Shown here one piece after another: positions 49,565 through 58,092 of a stretch of 64,000 nt of DNA. The position numbers and the translations under genes were made by a program. The notes beneath the pieces are model-generated. The model had not been told where the DNA came from, did not search any database, and saw only the letters and a list, made by a program, of their open reading frames with translations. Position 1 is the stretch's first letter, and every line of letters starts with the position of its first letter. The DNA comes from Streptomyces sp. NBC_01016 (GTDB taxonomy: Bacteria > Actinomycetota > Actinomycetes > Streptomycetales > Streptomycetaceae), in NCBI RefSeq assembly GCF_026341035.1, contig NZ_JAPEOQ010000002.1, positions 930,001 to 994,000 on the forward strand, in the 5' to 3' direction.

Positions 49565-50415
49565 TGGTCGTTTCCTTCCCCGCCGGCCTGGGCTTCCGCG
49601 GCCTGGACTTCTTCGATCGCGGTGTCTTCGGGGGCGCCTTCGAAGGGGGTGCCGAGGTAGGCGGCGATGACGCGTTCGTCGCCCTGGACTTCTTCGCTGG
49701 TGCCTTCGACGAGTTTTTCGCCTTGGACGAGTACGGCGACGCGGTCGCAGAGGTTGAAGATGAAGCGCATGTCGTGCTCGATGACGAGGACGGCGATGCC
49801 CATGTCGCGGATGGCGACGACCAACTCTTCGGTGGCGCGGGTCTCTTGGGGGTTCATGCCGGCCGTGGGCTCGTCCAGGAGAAGGAGACCCGGTTCGCTG
49901 GCCAGTGCCCTCGCGATTTCGAGCTTGCGCTGTTCTCCGTAGGGGAGGTTGCGGGCGAGGTGGTCGCGTTTGTGGGAGAGGCCGATGAAGTCGAGGAGTT
50001 CCATGGCGCGTTCTTCGCTGCCGCGTTCGGCTTTGCGGAAGCCGGGGCCGCGGAGGAGGGCCGACCACAGGCCTTCTTTGGTCCGTGTGTGGCGACCCAC
50101 CAGCACGTTTTCGAGGACGGTCATGTTGGCGAAGAGGCGGATGTTCTGGAAGGTGCGGGCGACGCCTGCCTGGGTGACGAGGTGGGGTTGGGGCGGCAGG
50201 GTGTTGCCCTGGAAGGAGACTTTGCCTTCGGTGGGGACGTAGAGGCCGGTGAGGCAGTTGAAGAAGGTGGTTTTTCCGGCGCCGTTGGGGCCGATGAGGC
50301 CGACGATTTCGCCTTGGTCGACGTGGAGGTCGACGCCTCGTACTGCGGTGAGGCCGCCGAAGCGCATGGTGACGCCGCTTGCCTGGAGCACCGTGTTGGT
50401 CGTCGCTGTGGTCAT
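49561..50415 (-). CDS. livG: Branched-chain amino acid ABC transporter ATP-binding protein
   Basis: The 284-residue ATPase has Walker A GPNGAGKTT, ARTFQNIRLF of the LivG subgroup, a YGEQRKLEIARAL signature (a variant of LSGGQ) and Walker B LLLLDEPTAGMNP. It has a Glu/Ala-rich tail of about 25 residues. The ATG at 50415 has GGAG 10 nt upstream; an in-frame GTG at 50424 overlapping the livM stop is the alternative start. Confidence 0.95.
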   Translation of the reverse strand: MTTATTNTVLQASGVTMRFGGLTAVRGVDLHVDQGEIVGLIGPNGAGKTTFFNCLTGLYVPTEGKVSFQGNTLPPQPHLVTQAGVARTFQNIRLFANMTVLENVLVGRHTRTKEGLWSALLRGPGFRKAERGSEERAMELLDFIGLSHKRDHLARNLPYGEQRKLEIARALASEPGLLLLDEPTAGMNPQETRATEELVVAIRDMGIAVLVIEHDMRFIFNLCDRVAVLVQGEKLVEGTSEEVQGDERVIAAYLGTPFEGAPEDTAIEEVQAAEAQAGGEGNDQ

Positions 50416-50420
50416 GGTGG

Positions 50421-52214
50421 TCACGCTCCGGCCTTGGTGGGTGCCGTACCGGCGCCGGTGAGGCTTGTTTGTTCGGGGACGTCGAGTTGGCCGGTGTCGT
50501 GGAATTCGAGTTGCCGGCGTTTGTCGGCGACGAGGCCTTCGGGGCGGAAGCGCATGAGGAGGATCAACGCGATGCCGAAGAGGAGGAGTTGGTAGTCGCC
50601 GATGAATTGGAGTTTCGCCGGGATGAGGTAGAGCAGGGCCGCGCCGATGAGGGGGCCGCTGACGGTTCCCATGCCGCCGAGGATGACTGCGGCGAGCAGG
50701 AACGCGGAGTTCGGTGGTGCGTTCTCGACGAATTTGTACTGGTCGGGGGTGACCGAGTATTGGACGTGGGCCTGGACGCTGCCGGCCATGCCTGCGAGGG
50801 AGGCGCCGAGGGCGAAGGCGAGGAGTTTGAGGCGGAAGGCGTTGATGCCCATGGCGCGGGCGGCTGTTTCGTCTTCGCGGATGGCGACCCAGGCGCGGCC
50901 GATGCGGCTGGCGCTGGCGCGGCGGAAGACGGTCACGACGATGATCGTGAAGAACAGCATCAGTAGGTAGTAGTTGGCGAAGCGGCCGAGGTCGACGCCG
51001 AGGACGGTGTGGGTTTCGCCGAGGTCGAAGCCGAAGATTTTGAGGTCGGGGATGTTGGGGATGCCGTTGGGGCCGTTGGTGACGTCGGGTCCTGAGTCGC
51101 CGTCGAGGTTGTTCATGGTGATGCGGAAGATTTCGCCGAAGCCGAGGGTGACGATGGCGAGGTAGTCGCCTCGGAGGCGGAGGGTGGGTGCTCCGATGGC
51201 GATGCCGAAGACGAGTGAGGCTGCGGCGCCGGTGAGTACGGCGGCCCAGAAGGGGAAGTGGACGCCGATGGTGGAGTCGGGGCTGCCGGAGACGAGGGCT
51301 GCGGCGTAGGCGCCGACGCCGAGGAAGGCGACGTAGCCGAGGTCGAGGAGTCCTGCGAGGCCGACGACGACGTTGAGGCCGAGGGCGACGGTGGCGAAGA
51401 CGAGGATGTTGGCGGCGACGTTGGTGTAGGTGTCGTTGGTCTGGGTGAAGGGGAAGGCTGCTGCGGCGACGAAGGCGGCGGTGAGGCTGATGTTGCGGTG
51501 TTTGTTGGTGAGGCCGGTGATGCGGGCGAGGAGGCCGGCTTTGGCGAGGCCTGCTGCGCCGAAGGAGACGAGGATGAGGTAGCCGACGAAGAGTTCGCCG
51601 TATTCGGTGTCGATGCCGTACGTGAAGACGTAGAGGCCGATGCCGAAGGCGACGGCGATGAGGAGGATTTCGGCCCACGCGGGGAGCTTGATGGTGCTGG
51701 GGCGTGGGGCCGGGGCTTTGAGGGCGGCCCGGAAGCGGCGCCAGGGGTTGGTGGCTTCGGGGTCGGGGGTGTCGGCGGGGAGGCCGAGGGCGAGGAGGGT
51801 GGTGGCGAGGGCGACGATGCCCGCGATCCAGGCTCCGGGTTCGAGGTTGGCGGTGCCGCCGAGTTTCGCGGAGATGGCGCCCATGGTGTAGCCGGTGGTG
51901 CCGAGGGTGCCGAGGGCGAGGAGGAGGGTGGGGGCGGTGGTGCCGCCGGGGGTGAGCCATTGGAGGCCGCGGGTGCCGAGTCCGGAGAGGGCGAGCAGCA
52001 GGGTGAGGAGTGCGCCGACGAGGGTGAGGACTTGGAGTCCGCCGGGGTAGCCGGTGACGGTGAGGTCGCCGGGGAATTCGTCTGTCCAGGTCCAGGCGAG
52101 GAAGGTGCTGGCGAGGGTGAGGAGGGCTCCGGCGGCGGTGCCGTAGCGGGCTGCTTTTTCGGGGAGCGGGAGGGCGGCGGTCTTGGCGCCGGCTGTGGCT
52201 GTGTTTGTCGTCAT
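50421..52214 (-). CDS. livM: Branched-chain amino acid ABC transporter permease with long N-terminal membrane extension
   Basis: The 597-residue permease is much longer than usual LivM (about 300-430). The conserved LivM core begins near residue 275 (ILVFATVALGLNVVVGLAGLLDLGYVAF) with the EAA-like loop IREDETAARAMGINAF. The first 260 residues contain about seven extra hydrophobic segments. Start at ATG 52214 (or in-frame GTG 52223). The stop overlaps the region of the livG start. Confidence 0.93.
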   Translation of the reverse strand: MTTNTATAGAKTAALPLPEKAARYGTAAGALLTLASTFLAWTWTDEFPGDLTVTGYPGGLQVLTLVGALLTLLLALSGLGTRGLQWLTPGGTTAPTLLLALGTLGTTGYTMGAISAKLGGTANLEPGAWIAGIVALATTLLALGLPADTPDPEATNPWRRFRAALKAPAPRPSTIKLPAWAEILLIAVAFGIGLYVFTYGIDTEYGELFVGYLILVSFGAAGLAKAGLLARITGLTNKHRNISLTAAFVAAAAFPFTQTNDTYTNVAANILVFATVALGLNVVVGLAGLLDLGYVAFLGVGAYAAALVSGSPDSTIGVHFPFWAAVLTGAAASLVFGIAIGAPTLRLRGDYLAIVTLGFGEIFRITMNNLDGDSGPDVTNGPNGIPNIPDLKIFGFDLGETHTVLGVDLGRFANYYLLMLFFTIIVVTVFRRASASRIGRAWVAIREDETAARAMGINAFRLKLLAFALGASLAGMAGSVQAHVQYSVTPDQYKFVENAPPNSAFLLAAVILGGMGTVSGPLIGAALLYLIPAKLQFIGDYQLLLFGIALILLMRFRPEGLVADKRRQLEFHDTGQLDVPEQTSLTGAGTAPTKAGA

Positions 52215-52219
52215 GGTGG

Positions 52220-53149
52220 TCACGCCCTGTCCGAGACGCGTTCGCCGAGTAGGCCTTGGGGCCTCAGCAGGAGGACGAGGATGAGGAGGGCGAAGGCCCA
52301 GACGTCCTTCCAGGCTCCGCCGCCGAAGAGTTCCATGCCGGGGATGTCGCCGATGTAGGCGGTGGCGAGGGCTTCGGCGAGGCCGAGGGTGAGGCCGCCG
52401 ATCATGGCGCCGTAGATGTTGCCGATGCCGCCGAGTACGGCTGCGGTGAAGGCTTTGAGGCCGGCGATGAAGCCCATTTTGAAGCCGACTTGGCCGTATT
52501 TGAGGCCGTAGGCCATGGCGGCGACGGCTGCGAAGGCGCCGCCGATGGCGAAGGCGGTGACGACGATGCGGTCGGTGTTGATGCCCATGAGCTTGGCGGT
52601 GTCGGGGTCTTGGGAGGTGGCTTGCATGGCGCGGCCTGTGCGGGTTTTGGCGACGAAGTAGGCGAGGCCGGCCATGCAGATGGGGGCGGCGATGATGAGG
52701 AAGAGGTCGCCGCGCTGGAGGGTGATGGCGCCGAGGTCGATGGGCCCGCCCTCGAACTGGGGGAAGGTGCGGTCGGCCTTGGCGTCGGGGTAGAAGGCCC
52801 AGACGGCTTGCTGGAGGGCGATGGAGAGGCCGATGGCGGTGATGAGCGGGGCGAGGCGTGGGGCGTTTCTGAGGGGCCGGTAGGCGAAACGTTCCGCGCC
52901 GACGGCGATGAGGACGGAGCAGGCGATGCCCATCAGGAGCATGAGGGGCAGGGCGACGATGAGTGATGTTCCGCCGGGGAGCAAGAGCCACATGGTGAGG
53001 GCGCCGAAGCCGCCGATCATGTAGATCTCGCCGTGGGCGAAGTTGATGAGCTGGATGATGCCGTAGACCATGGTGTAGCCGACGGCTATGAGGCCGTACA
53101 GGGCTCCGAGGATCAGGCCGTTGACCAGCTGTTGCGGCAGATCGTGCAC
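52220..53149 (-). CDS. livH: Branched-chain amino acid ABC transporter permease
   Basis: The 309-residue inner-membrane permease has the LivH hallmarks LINFAHGEIYMIGGF near the N-terminus and GINTDRIV near residue 195, with about eight membrane segments. It forms the channel with LivM. It follows livK after a 117-bp spacer that holds a strong hairpin. Confidence 0.95.
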   Translation of the reverse strand: MHDLPQQLVNGLILGALYGLIAVGYTMVYGIIQLINFAHGEIYMIGGFGALTMWLLLPGGTSLIVALPLMLLMGIACSVLIAVGAERFAYRPLRNAPRLAPLITAIGLSIALQQAVWAFYPDAKADRTFPQFEGGPIDLGAITLQRGDLFLIIAAPICMAGLAYFVAKTRTGRAMQATSQDPDTAKLMGINTDRIVVTAFAIGGAFAAVAAMAYGLKYGQVGFKMGFIAGLKAFTAAVLGGIGNIYGAMIGGLTLGLAEALATAYIGDIPGMELFGGGAWKDVWAFALLILVLLLRPQGLLGERVSDRA

Positions 53150-53186
53150 CGCTGGGCCTCCGTGGGTGGTGGTGTCGAGTACAGGT

Positions 53187-53217
53187 GCGCGGGGGGCTGT
53201 TGGTGGGCCCCCCGCGC
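53187..53217 (-). terminator. Strong intercistronic hairpin between livK and livH
   Basis: GCGCGGGGGGC (53187-53197) pairs perfectly with GCCCCCCGCGC (53207-53217). It lies after the binding-protein gene but before the permeases, so it may stop most transcripts or protect the livK message, giving more binding protein than transporter. Confidence 0.8.
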
Positions 53218-53266
53218 TTGCTGCGGTACTGGGGGAGCGTCCGGGGTGCCGGGCGCTCCCTTCGCG

Positions 53267-54505
53267 TTACTGCGCTTCCAGCTCGCCGGTCTTGACCGGG
53301 GTGTGCTCGCCGCCCTTGACCTGGTAGACGGTCAGGGTGCGGTTGGTGGTGTCGCCGTACTTGTCGAAGGAGACCTGTCCTGTGACGCCGTTGAAGGAGA
53401 CCTTCTGGGTGGCTTCGCTGATCTTCTTGCGGGCTTCCTTGGGGTCGCTGGGAAGCTTGCCGTCGTTGTCGGCCATGACCTGCTTGACGGCCTGGATGAT
53501 GGTCCAGGCGGCGTCGTAGGAGAGGGCGCCGTAGGTCTCGTAGGGCTCGTCGTAGCCTGCGGCCTTGTAGTCGGCGATGAACTTCTTGGCGGTGTCGAGC
53601 TTCGCGGGCGGGGCGCCGACGGAGGTGGCGAAGTCGCCTTCGGCGGCCTTGCCTGCGAGCTTGGTGTAGTCGGCGCTCTGGAGGGCGTCGCCGCCGATGA
53701 CGGGGATCTTGGCTCCGGCGTCCTTGATCTGCTTGGACAGGGGCGCGCCGGCCGGGTATTCGCCGCCGTAGTAGACGAAGTCGGCCTTGGAGTTCTTGAT
53801 CTTCGTGGCGATGGCGCCGAAGTCGCGGTCGTCGGGGTTGATGTGGTCGGTGGTGATGACCTTGCCGCCGAGCTTGGTGAATTCCTGGCGGAAGGTGCGG
53901 GCGAGGCCTGCTCCGTAGGTCTTCTTGTCGTCGACGGAGTAGACGGTCTTCAACTTGAGGGTGTTGTACGCGTATTGGGCGGCGTAGGGGCCCTGCAGCG
54001 CGTCGGTGGTCGCGGTGCGGAAGTATGTGTCGAACTGGCGCGCCTTCTTGGTCGCGTACTTGGCGCCCTGGGTGAGTTCGGGCGCGGTGTTCGCGGGGGA
54101 GACCTGGACCAGGTTGGCGGAGGCGAAGGTCTTCTGCATCGACTGGGCGACGCTGGAGTTCAGCGGGCCCACGACGCCGAGGACGTCGTCCTCGCCGACG
54201 AGTTTCGTGGCGTTCTGTCCGCCGGTGGAGGGGTTGGCGACGTCGTCGAGCGGCTGGGTCTTGAAGGTGACGCCGTTGACTTCTTTGTTCTTGTTGGCGG
54301 TCTTCGCGGCCAGGTCGACGGAGTTCTTGATGCCGATACCGATGGCCGAGAGGTCGCCGCTGAGCGGGGCGTCGACGCCGATGACCACGGTGGTGTTGTC
54401 TCCGCCGCTGGACTTCTTGTCGTCGTCGCGCGAACCGCAGGCGGTGAGCGTGAGTGCTCCGGTGGTGAGCACGGAAGTGAGTATGAGCAAAGAACGGTGT
54501 CGCAC
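53267..54505 (-). CDS. livK: Branched-chain amino acid ABC transporter substrate-binding lipoprotein
   Basis: The 412-residue protein has a lipoprotein signal with lipobox LTAC near residue 24 and a type I periplasmic-binding fold (VVIGVDAPLSGDLSAIG, GPLNSSVAQ, TYGALSYDAAW). It captures Leu/Ile/Val or related substrates outside the membrane. GGGAGAGG lies directly against an ATG at 54511 but 8 nt before the GTG at 54505, so GTG is taken as the start. Confidence 0.93.
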   Translation of the reverse strand: MRHRSLLILTSVLTTGALTLTACGSRDDDKKSSGGDNTTVVIGVDAPLSGDLSAIGIGIKNSVDLAAKTANKNKEVNGVTFKTQPLDDVANPSTGGQNATKLVGEDDVLGVVGPLNSSVAQSMQKTFASANLVQVSPANTAPELTQGAKYATKKARQFDTYFRTATTDALQGPYAAQYAYNTLKLKTVYSVDDKKTYGAGLARTFRQEFTKLGGKVITTDHINPDDRDFGAIATKIKNSKADFVYYGGEYPAGAPLSKQIKDAGAKIPVIGGDALQSADYTKLAGKAAEGDFATSVGAPPAKLDTAKKFIADYKAAGYDEPYETYGALSYDAAWTIIQAVKQVMADNDGKLPSDPKEARKKISEATQKVSFNGVTGQVSFDKYGDTTNRTLTVYQVKGGEHTPVKTGELEAQ

Positions 54506-54511
54506 GATCAT

Positions 54512-54847
54512 TCCTCTCCCTGGCGCGGTCCCCTGGTCCAGGGGCCGTGTGTCTCGCCGGGCCGTACGGAGTGGTACAGGGGCCGTGCAAGTGGAGCGCC
54601 CGGCGGCGCGGTGACTGGCCGTGACTATAAGCGCAGGTGGCGGGGTGGAGCGTGGGTGCGGAAGAGGCTGTGACGTTCTTGTTATGCCGGGCGTCCCGGC
54701 TGGGCGGGGCGGACCAAGATCACCTCAAGTCCCGTCGTGGAGCGGGGTGTTCTCAAGATCGACATGGTCGGGTACGCCCCGTGTGCGTCGACAGGGCTAC
54801 GCGGTGCGACGTTCGCATTGCTTCGTTGCGGCAGAGGTAACCGAGTG
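54512..54847. other. Non-coding region upstream of livK
   Basis: About 336 bp with no convincing gene. On the minus strand TATAGT (54624-54629) resembles a -10 box about 120 bp before livK, but no good -35 is seen. The region should hold the liv promoter. Confidence 0.4.
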
Positions 54848-55240
54848 TTACCGCTGTGTGAGTTCGGTGCGAGGTTCTTTGCAGCGGGCGCGCAGCAGGG
54901 TGAGCAGGTCGTGCGGATAGCGCTCGACGAAGATGAAGCTGTGCAGTTCTCTGGCCCGCCGGTTGGTGAGCGTGAGGTCCAGGTAGGTCATGTCGAGGGC
55001 GCGGGGCAGGGGTCGGGTGGCGCCGGGGTGGGGCCGCTCGGGGCGGGGGAGTAGGAGGGTGCCCGCGGCGGCGGTCACGGCGAGGAGTCCGGCGAGGAGG
55101 CGGCGCCTGCGCGGGGGCTGTGCGGTCCAACGGTCGTACGGGCGCGGGGAGTCGGCGCCGAAGACGTCGGTGGGGTGCGGCGCGCGGGGGTGGCGGTCGG
55201 CCGCCGGTTCGTGCGGCTCGACGGGCCCGATGCCGGTCAT
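54848..55240 (-). CDS. Small membrane-anchored protein, function unknown
   Basis: The 130-residue protein has a Pro/Arg/His-rich N-terminal half, one membrane segment near residues 48-65 (RRRRLLAGLLAVTAAAGTLLL), and a conserved-looking C-terminal domain (DMTYLDLTLTNRRARELHSFIF). I do not recognise the family. It precedes livK on the same strand, but the 336-bp gap argues against co-transcription. Confidence 0.6.
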   Translation of the reverse strand: MTGIGPVEPHEPAADRHPRAPHPTDVFGADSPRPYDRWTAQPPRRRRLLAGLLAVTAAAGTLLLPRPERPHPGATRPLPRALDMTYLDLTLTNRRARELHSFIFVERYPHDLLTLLRARCKEPRTELTQR

Positions 55241-55293
55241 GCTCGACGGTAGGGCGGAGGGGGTGGGTCCGCCAATGGTGGGGCGGGGTGGGG

Positions 55294-55421
55294 GAGTTGG
55301 AGCGGGTCCGTTGATGTCGGTACAGGGTGCGTGAGTTGGAGCGGCTCTGTCGGTGTCGGTACAGGGTGCGTGAGTTGGAGCGGCTCCGGCGGTGGCGGTA
55401 CAGGACGCGTGAGTCGGGGAC
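55294..55421. repeat. 39-bp tandem repeat, three copies plus a partial
   Basis: GAGTTGGAGCGG begins at 55294, 55333 and 55372, and a diverged GAGTCGGGGACG at 55411; each unit also carries CGGTACAGG. The unit length is divisible by three, so an open frame runs through it, but nothing suggests coding. It lies between the divergent small membrane protein and S15 peptidase genes. Confidence 0.9.
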
Positions 55422-55513
55422 GCCCCCTGGCCGGACAGGGCGTGGCGCGATGGAATGCCTCACGTCACCTCCCGTCCCATGAGTGAACTCCTGAACGCGC
55501 CCTTGGAGGCACG

Positions 55514-57442
55514 ATGGTGAGATCCACCGGTAAGAGACGCTTCGGCCTGGCCCTGGTGTGTGCGCTGGTGGCGGCCGTGGCCGCCCCGTCCGCGTATGCC
55601 GTGCAACCCTCCGCCGGGCAGGCGGAGTTGAAGATCAAGGATCGTGAGACGCAGCCCGTCTTCTCGCGCGCGGACGCCGTGCTGCAGAAGGTCGACGTCC
55701 AGACGGAGGCCGACAGTGACGGCGACGGTAAGCGCGACACCGTGCGCATGCGGATCCTGCGGCCCAAGGAGACGGAGACGGCGGGCCTGAAGGTCGCCAC
55801 GATCGTCGAGGCGAGCCCGTACTGGGCGGGTGGTAACGATGTCCCGAACCATGTCGTCGACCTGGACGAGGACGGGCTTCCGGAGTCGGGCGGAAAGTTC
55901 CAACAGGCTCCGGACAAGGCAGGGTTGACGGGACCGGCCGTGGCGTACGGCGGGTACTACGACAACTACTTCCTGCCGCGCGGCTACGCCGTGGCCGAGG
56001 TCGACAGCCTCGGTACCGGCGACTCCACCGGCTGTCCGACCTCGGGTGGCCGCAACGAGACGCTGGGCGCGAAGGCCGCGATCGACTGGCTGAACGGCCG
56101 CGCCAAGGGCTGGGACACGGAGGGCGACCCGATCCGCGCGGACTGGTCGACCGGTGACTCCGCCATGATGGGCATCTCCTACAACGGCACGCTGCCGACC
56201 GCGGTCGCCAGTACGGGAGTTGAAGGCCTGAAGGCGATCGTGCCGATCTCCGGGATCTCCTCCTGGTACGACTACTACCGCGCGAACGGCGGTGTCGTGG
56301 CGCCCGGCACGTACCAGGGCGAGGACACCGACGTGCTCGCCAGGTACGTGTACTCGCGGGCCGACCGGGAGATCTGCAAGCCGGTGCTCGACTCGCTGGA
56401 GCGTGATCAGGACCGGGCGACCGGTGACTGGTCGCCGTACTGGCAGGAGCGCGACTATCTGAAGGACGCGGGCCGGATCAAGGCGGCGACGTTCGTCGTG
56501 CACGGCCTCAACGACTGGAACGTGAAGACGAAGAACGCGGGCCAGTTGTGGGAGGCGCTGAAGAAGAACCATGTGCCGCGCAAGCTGTGGCTGCACCAGG
56601 CCGGGCACGCCAATCCGATGCCGCTGCGCATGGAGGAGTGGCTGAGCCAGGTCCACCACTGGTTCGACCACTATCTGTACGGCATCGACAACGGCGTCAC
56701 GAAGGAGCCCAGGGTCGACGTCGAGCAGGCCGACTTCAGCTGGAAGCAGCAGAGTGACTGGCCGGCGGCCGGTACGCGCTCGACGACGCTTCGGATGCGC
56801 GCCGACGGCACGCTGGGGAGCAAGGCGGGCCCGAAGCGTGTGCAGTCGCTGACGGACGCGGGCCGGACGGTCGCCGCGGAGAAGCTGGTGACGTCGCCGG
56901 ACGACGCGAACCCGAACCGGCTCGCGTACACGACGGGGGCGCTCGACAAGGACGTCCGGCTCAATGGCGTGCCCGAGGTCGATGTGCGGGCCTCGCTGGC
57001 CGGTACGTCGCCGTACGTGACCGCGCTGCTCGTCGACTACGGGCGGGACACCCGCGCCACCTCCGGCACGGTCACCGACACCTCGCAGCAGGTCTGCTAC
57101 GGCGAGGGCGTGCCGGGCCTCGCCGGTGAGACGGGGTGCGCGTACCGCTCGAAGCACCGCACCGAGACGGCCGACTACAAGATCGTGACGCGGGGCTGGC
57201 TCGATGCCCGCAACCGGGTGTCGTACGCGCGTCAGTCGAAGGTCGTCGAGGGCCGCGAGTACCGGCTGAAGTGGGACATGCAGCCCGAGGACTATGTCTT
57301 CAAGGCGGGGCACCGGCTCGGTGTCGTCCTGATCTCCACCGATTACGACTACACGCTGCGCTATCCGGCGGGCACGAGGATGACCGTGCGCGCCGGGGAC
57401 AGTGCGGTGACGCTGCCGGTGGCGCCGACCGCCAAGCGGTAG
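55514..57442 (+). CDS. Secreted Xaa-Pro dipeptidyl-peptidase family hydrolase (S15 / CocE-like)
   Basis: The 642-residue protein has a Sec signal (VRSTGKRRFGLALVCALVAA, cleavage near AYA). The alpha/beta-hydrolase domain has the nucleophile Ser in MGISYNGTLP and the active-site segment FVVHGLNDWNV; His in HQAGHANP completes the likely triad. A C-terminal jelly-roll PepX_C domain starts near residue 430. It probably cleaves X-Pro dipeptides outside the cell. GGAGG 6 nt upstream supports the ATG. Confidence 0.9.
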   Translation: MVRSTGKRRFGLALVCALVAAVAAPSAYAVQPSAGQAELKIKDRETQPVFSRADAVLQKVDVQTEADSDGDGKRDTVRMRILRPKETETAGLKVATIVEASPYWAGGNDVPNHVVDLDEDGLPESGGKFQQAPDKAGLTGPAVAYGGYYDNYFLPRGYAVAEVDSLGTGDSTGCPTSGGRNETLGAKAAIDWLNGRAKGWDTEGDPIRADWSTGDSAMMGISYNGTLPTAVASTGVEGLKAIVPISGISSWYDYYRANGGVVAPGTYQGEDTDVLARYVYSRADREICKPVLDSLERDQDRATGDWSPYWQERDYLKDAGRIKAATFVVHGLNDWNVKTKNAGQLWEALKKNHVPRKLWLHQAGHANPMPLRMEEWLSQVHHWFDHYLYGIDNGVTKEPRVDVEQADFSWKQQSDWPAAGTRSTTLRMRADGTLGSKAGPKRVQSLTDAGRTVAAEKLVTSPDDANPNRLAYTTGALDKDVRLNGVPEVDVRASLAGTSPYVTALLVDYGRDTRATSGTVTDTSQQVCYGEGVPGLAGETGCAYRSKHRTETADYKIVTRGWLDARNRVSYARQSKVVEGREYRLKWDMQPEDYVFKAGHRLGVVLISTDYDYTLRYPAGTRMTVRAGDSAVTLPVAPTAKR

Positions 57443-57560
57443 GCGTCCGGCTGTCCTCCGCTGTGCGGTGGGTGCTCCGGTGCTTCCTCCGTTATGGGGT
57501 GGGCGCGTCCGGGGCTTCCTCCGCTATGCGGTGGGCGCGTCCGGGACTTCCTTGAGCATG
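57441..57560. repeat. Degenerate 31-33 bp tandem repeat built from a coding 3' end
   Basis: GGTGGG begins at 57467, 57498 and 57530, each followed by GCTTCCTCCG(C/T)TATG or ACTTCCTTGAGCATG. The last unit is the true 3' end of the thioesterase gene (57524 onward), while the others are non-coding near-copies in the gap to the S15 peptidase gene. Confidence 0.82.
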
Positions 57561-57994
57561 CAGGTCAGGCGGGCCGAGCAGACCCGTCTGTCCTGCTCGT
57601 CGGTGATGACGATCTCGTACGTCGCCGTGGAGCGGCCGCGGTGCAGCGGGGTGGCGACGCCGGTGACGAGGCCGGAGCGGGCGCTGCGGTGGTGCGTGCA
57701 GTTCAGGTCGACGCCGACGGCGATCCTGCCGCTGCCGCCGTGCAGCATCGCGCCGACGGAGCCGAGGGTCTCGGCGAGCACGGCGGAGGCGCCGCCGTGC
57801 AGCAGCCCGTAGGGCTGGGTGTTGCCCTCGACGGGCATGGTGCCGACGACGCGCTCGGCCGAGGCCTCCTTCATCTCGATGCCCATGCGCGTGCCGAGGT
57901 GTCCGGCGGAGAACAGGGCGACGAGGTCGATGCCGAGTGCCGCGTACTCGTCGATGACCTCTTGCGGGAACTGCGTGTGGTTCTGCTCGCCCAT
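57524..57994 (-). CDS. PaaI-type hotdog-fold thioesterase
   Basis: The 156-residue hotdog protein has the family core GNTQPYGLLHGGASAVLAETLGS and VGVDLNCTHHRSA. It hydrolyses acyl-CoA or aryl-CoA thioesters. It stands alone, convergent with the S15 peptidase. The start at the ATG 57994 precedes the hotdog domain by about 15 residues. Confidence 0.88.
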   Translation of the reverse strand: MGEQNHTQFPQEVIDEYAALGIDLVALFSAGHLGTRMGIEMKEASAERVVGTMPVEGNTQPYGLLHGGASAVLAETLGSVGAMLHGGSGRIAVGVDLNCTHHRSARSGLVTGVATPLHRGRSTATYEIVITDEQDRRVCSARLTCMLKEVPDAPTA

Positions 57995-58092
57995 GGCGCC
58001 CGGCTCCGTTCGTCGTGCCTTGCTTGAGTCGTCTACGTGGCTTGAGTCGTCCGCGTGGGCGTCTTGAGCCGCCCACGCGGCTGAGCAAACGC

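Noticed and set aside
50421..54590. Minus-strand frame reading through livM, livH and livK as one 1389-residue protein
   Set aside because: Only its last 600 codons are real livM; upstream it is out of frame with livH and livK, which are clear genes.
55294..55421. Possible CRISPR array
   Set aside because: The units are contiguous with no unique spacers, and no cas genes are present. It is a simple tandem repeat.
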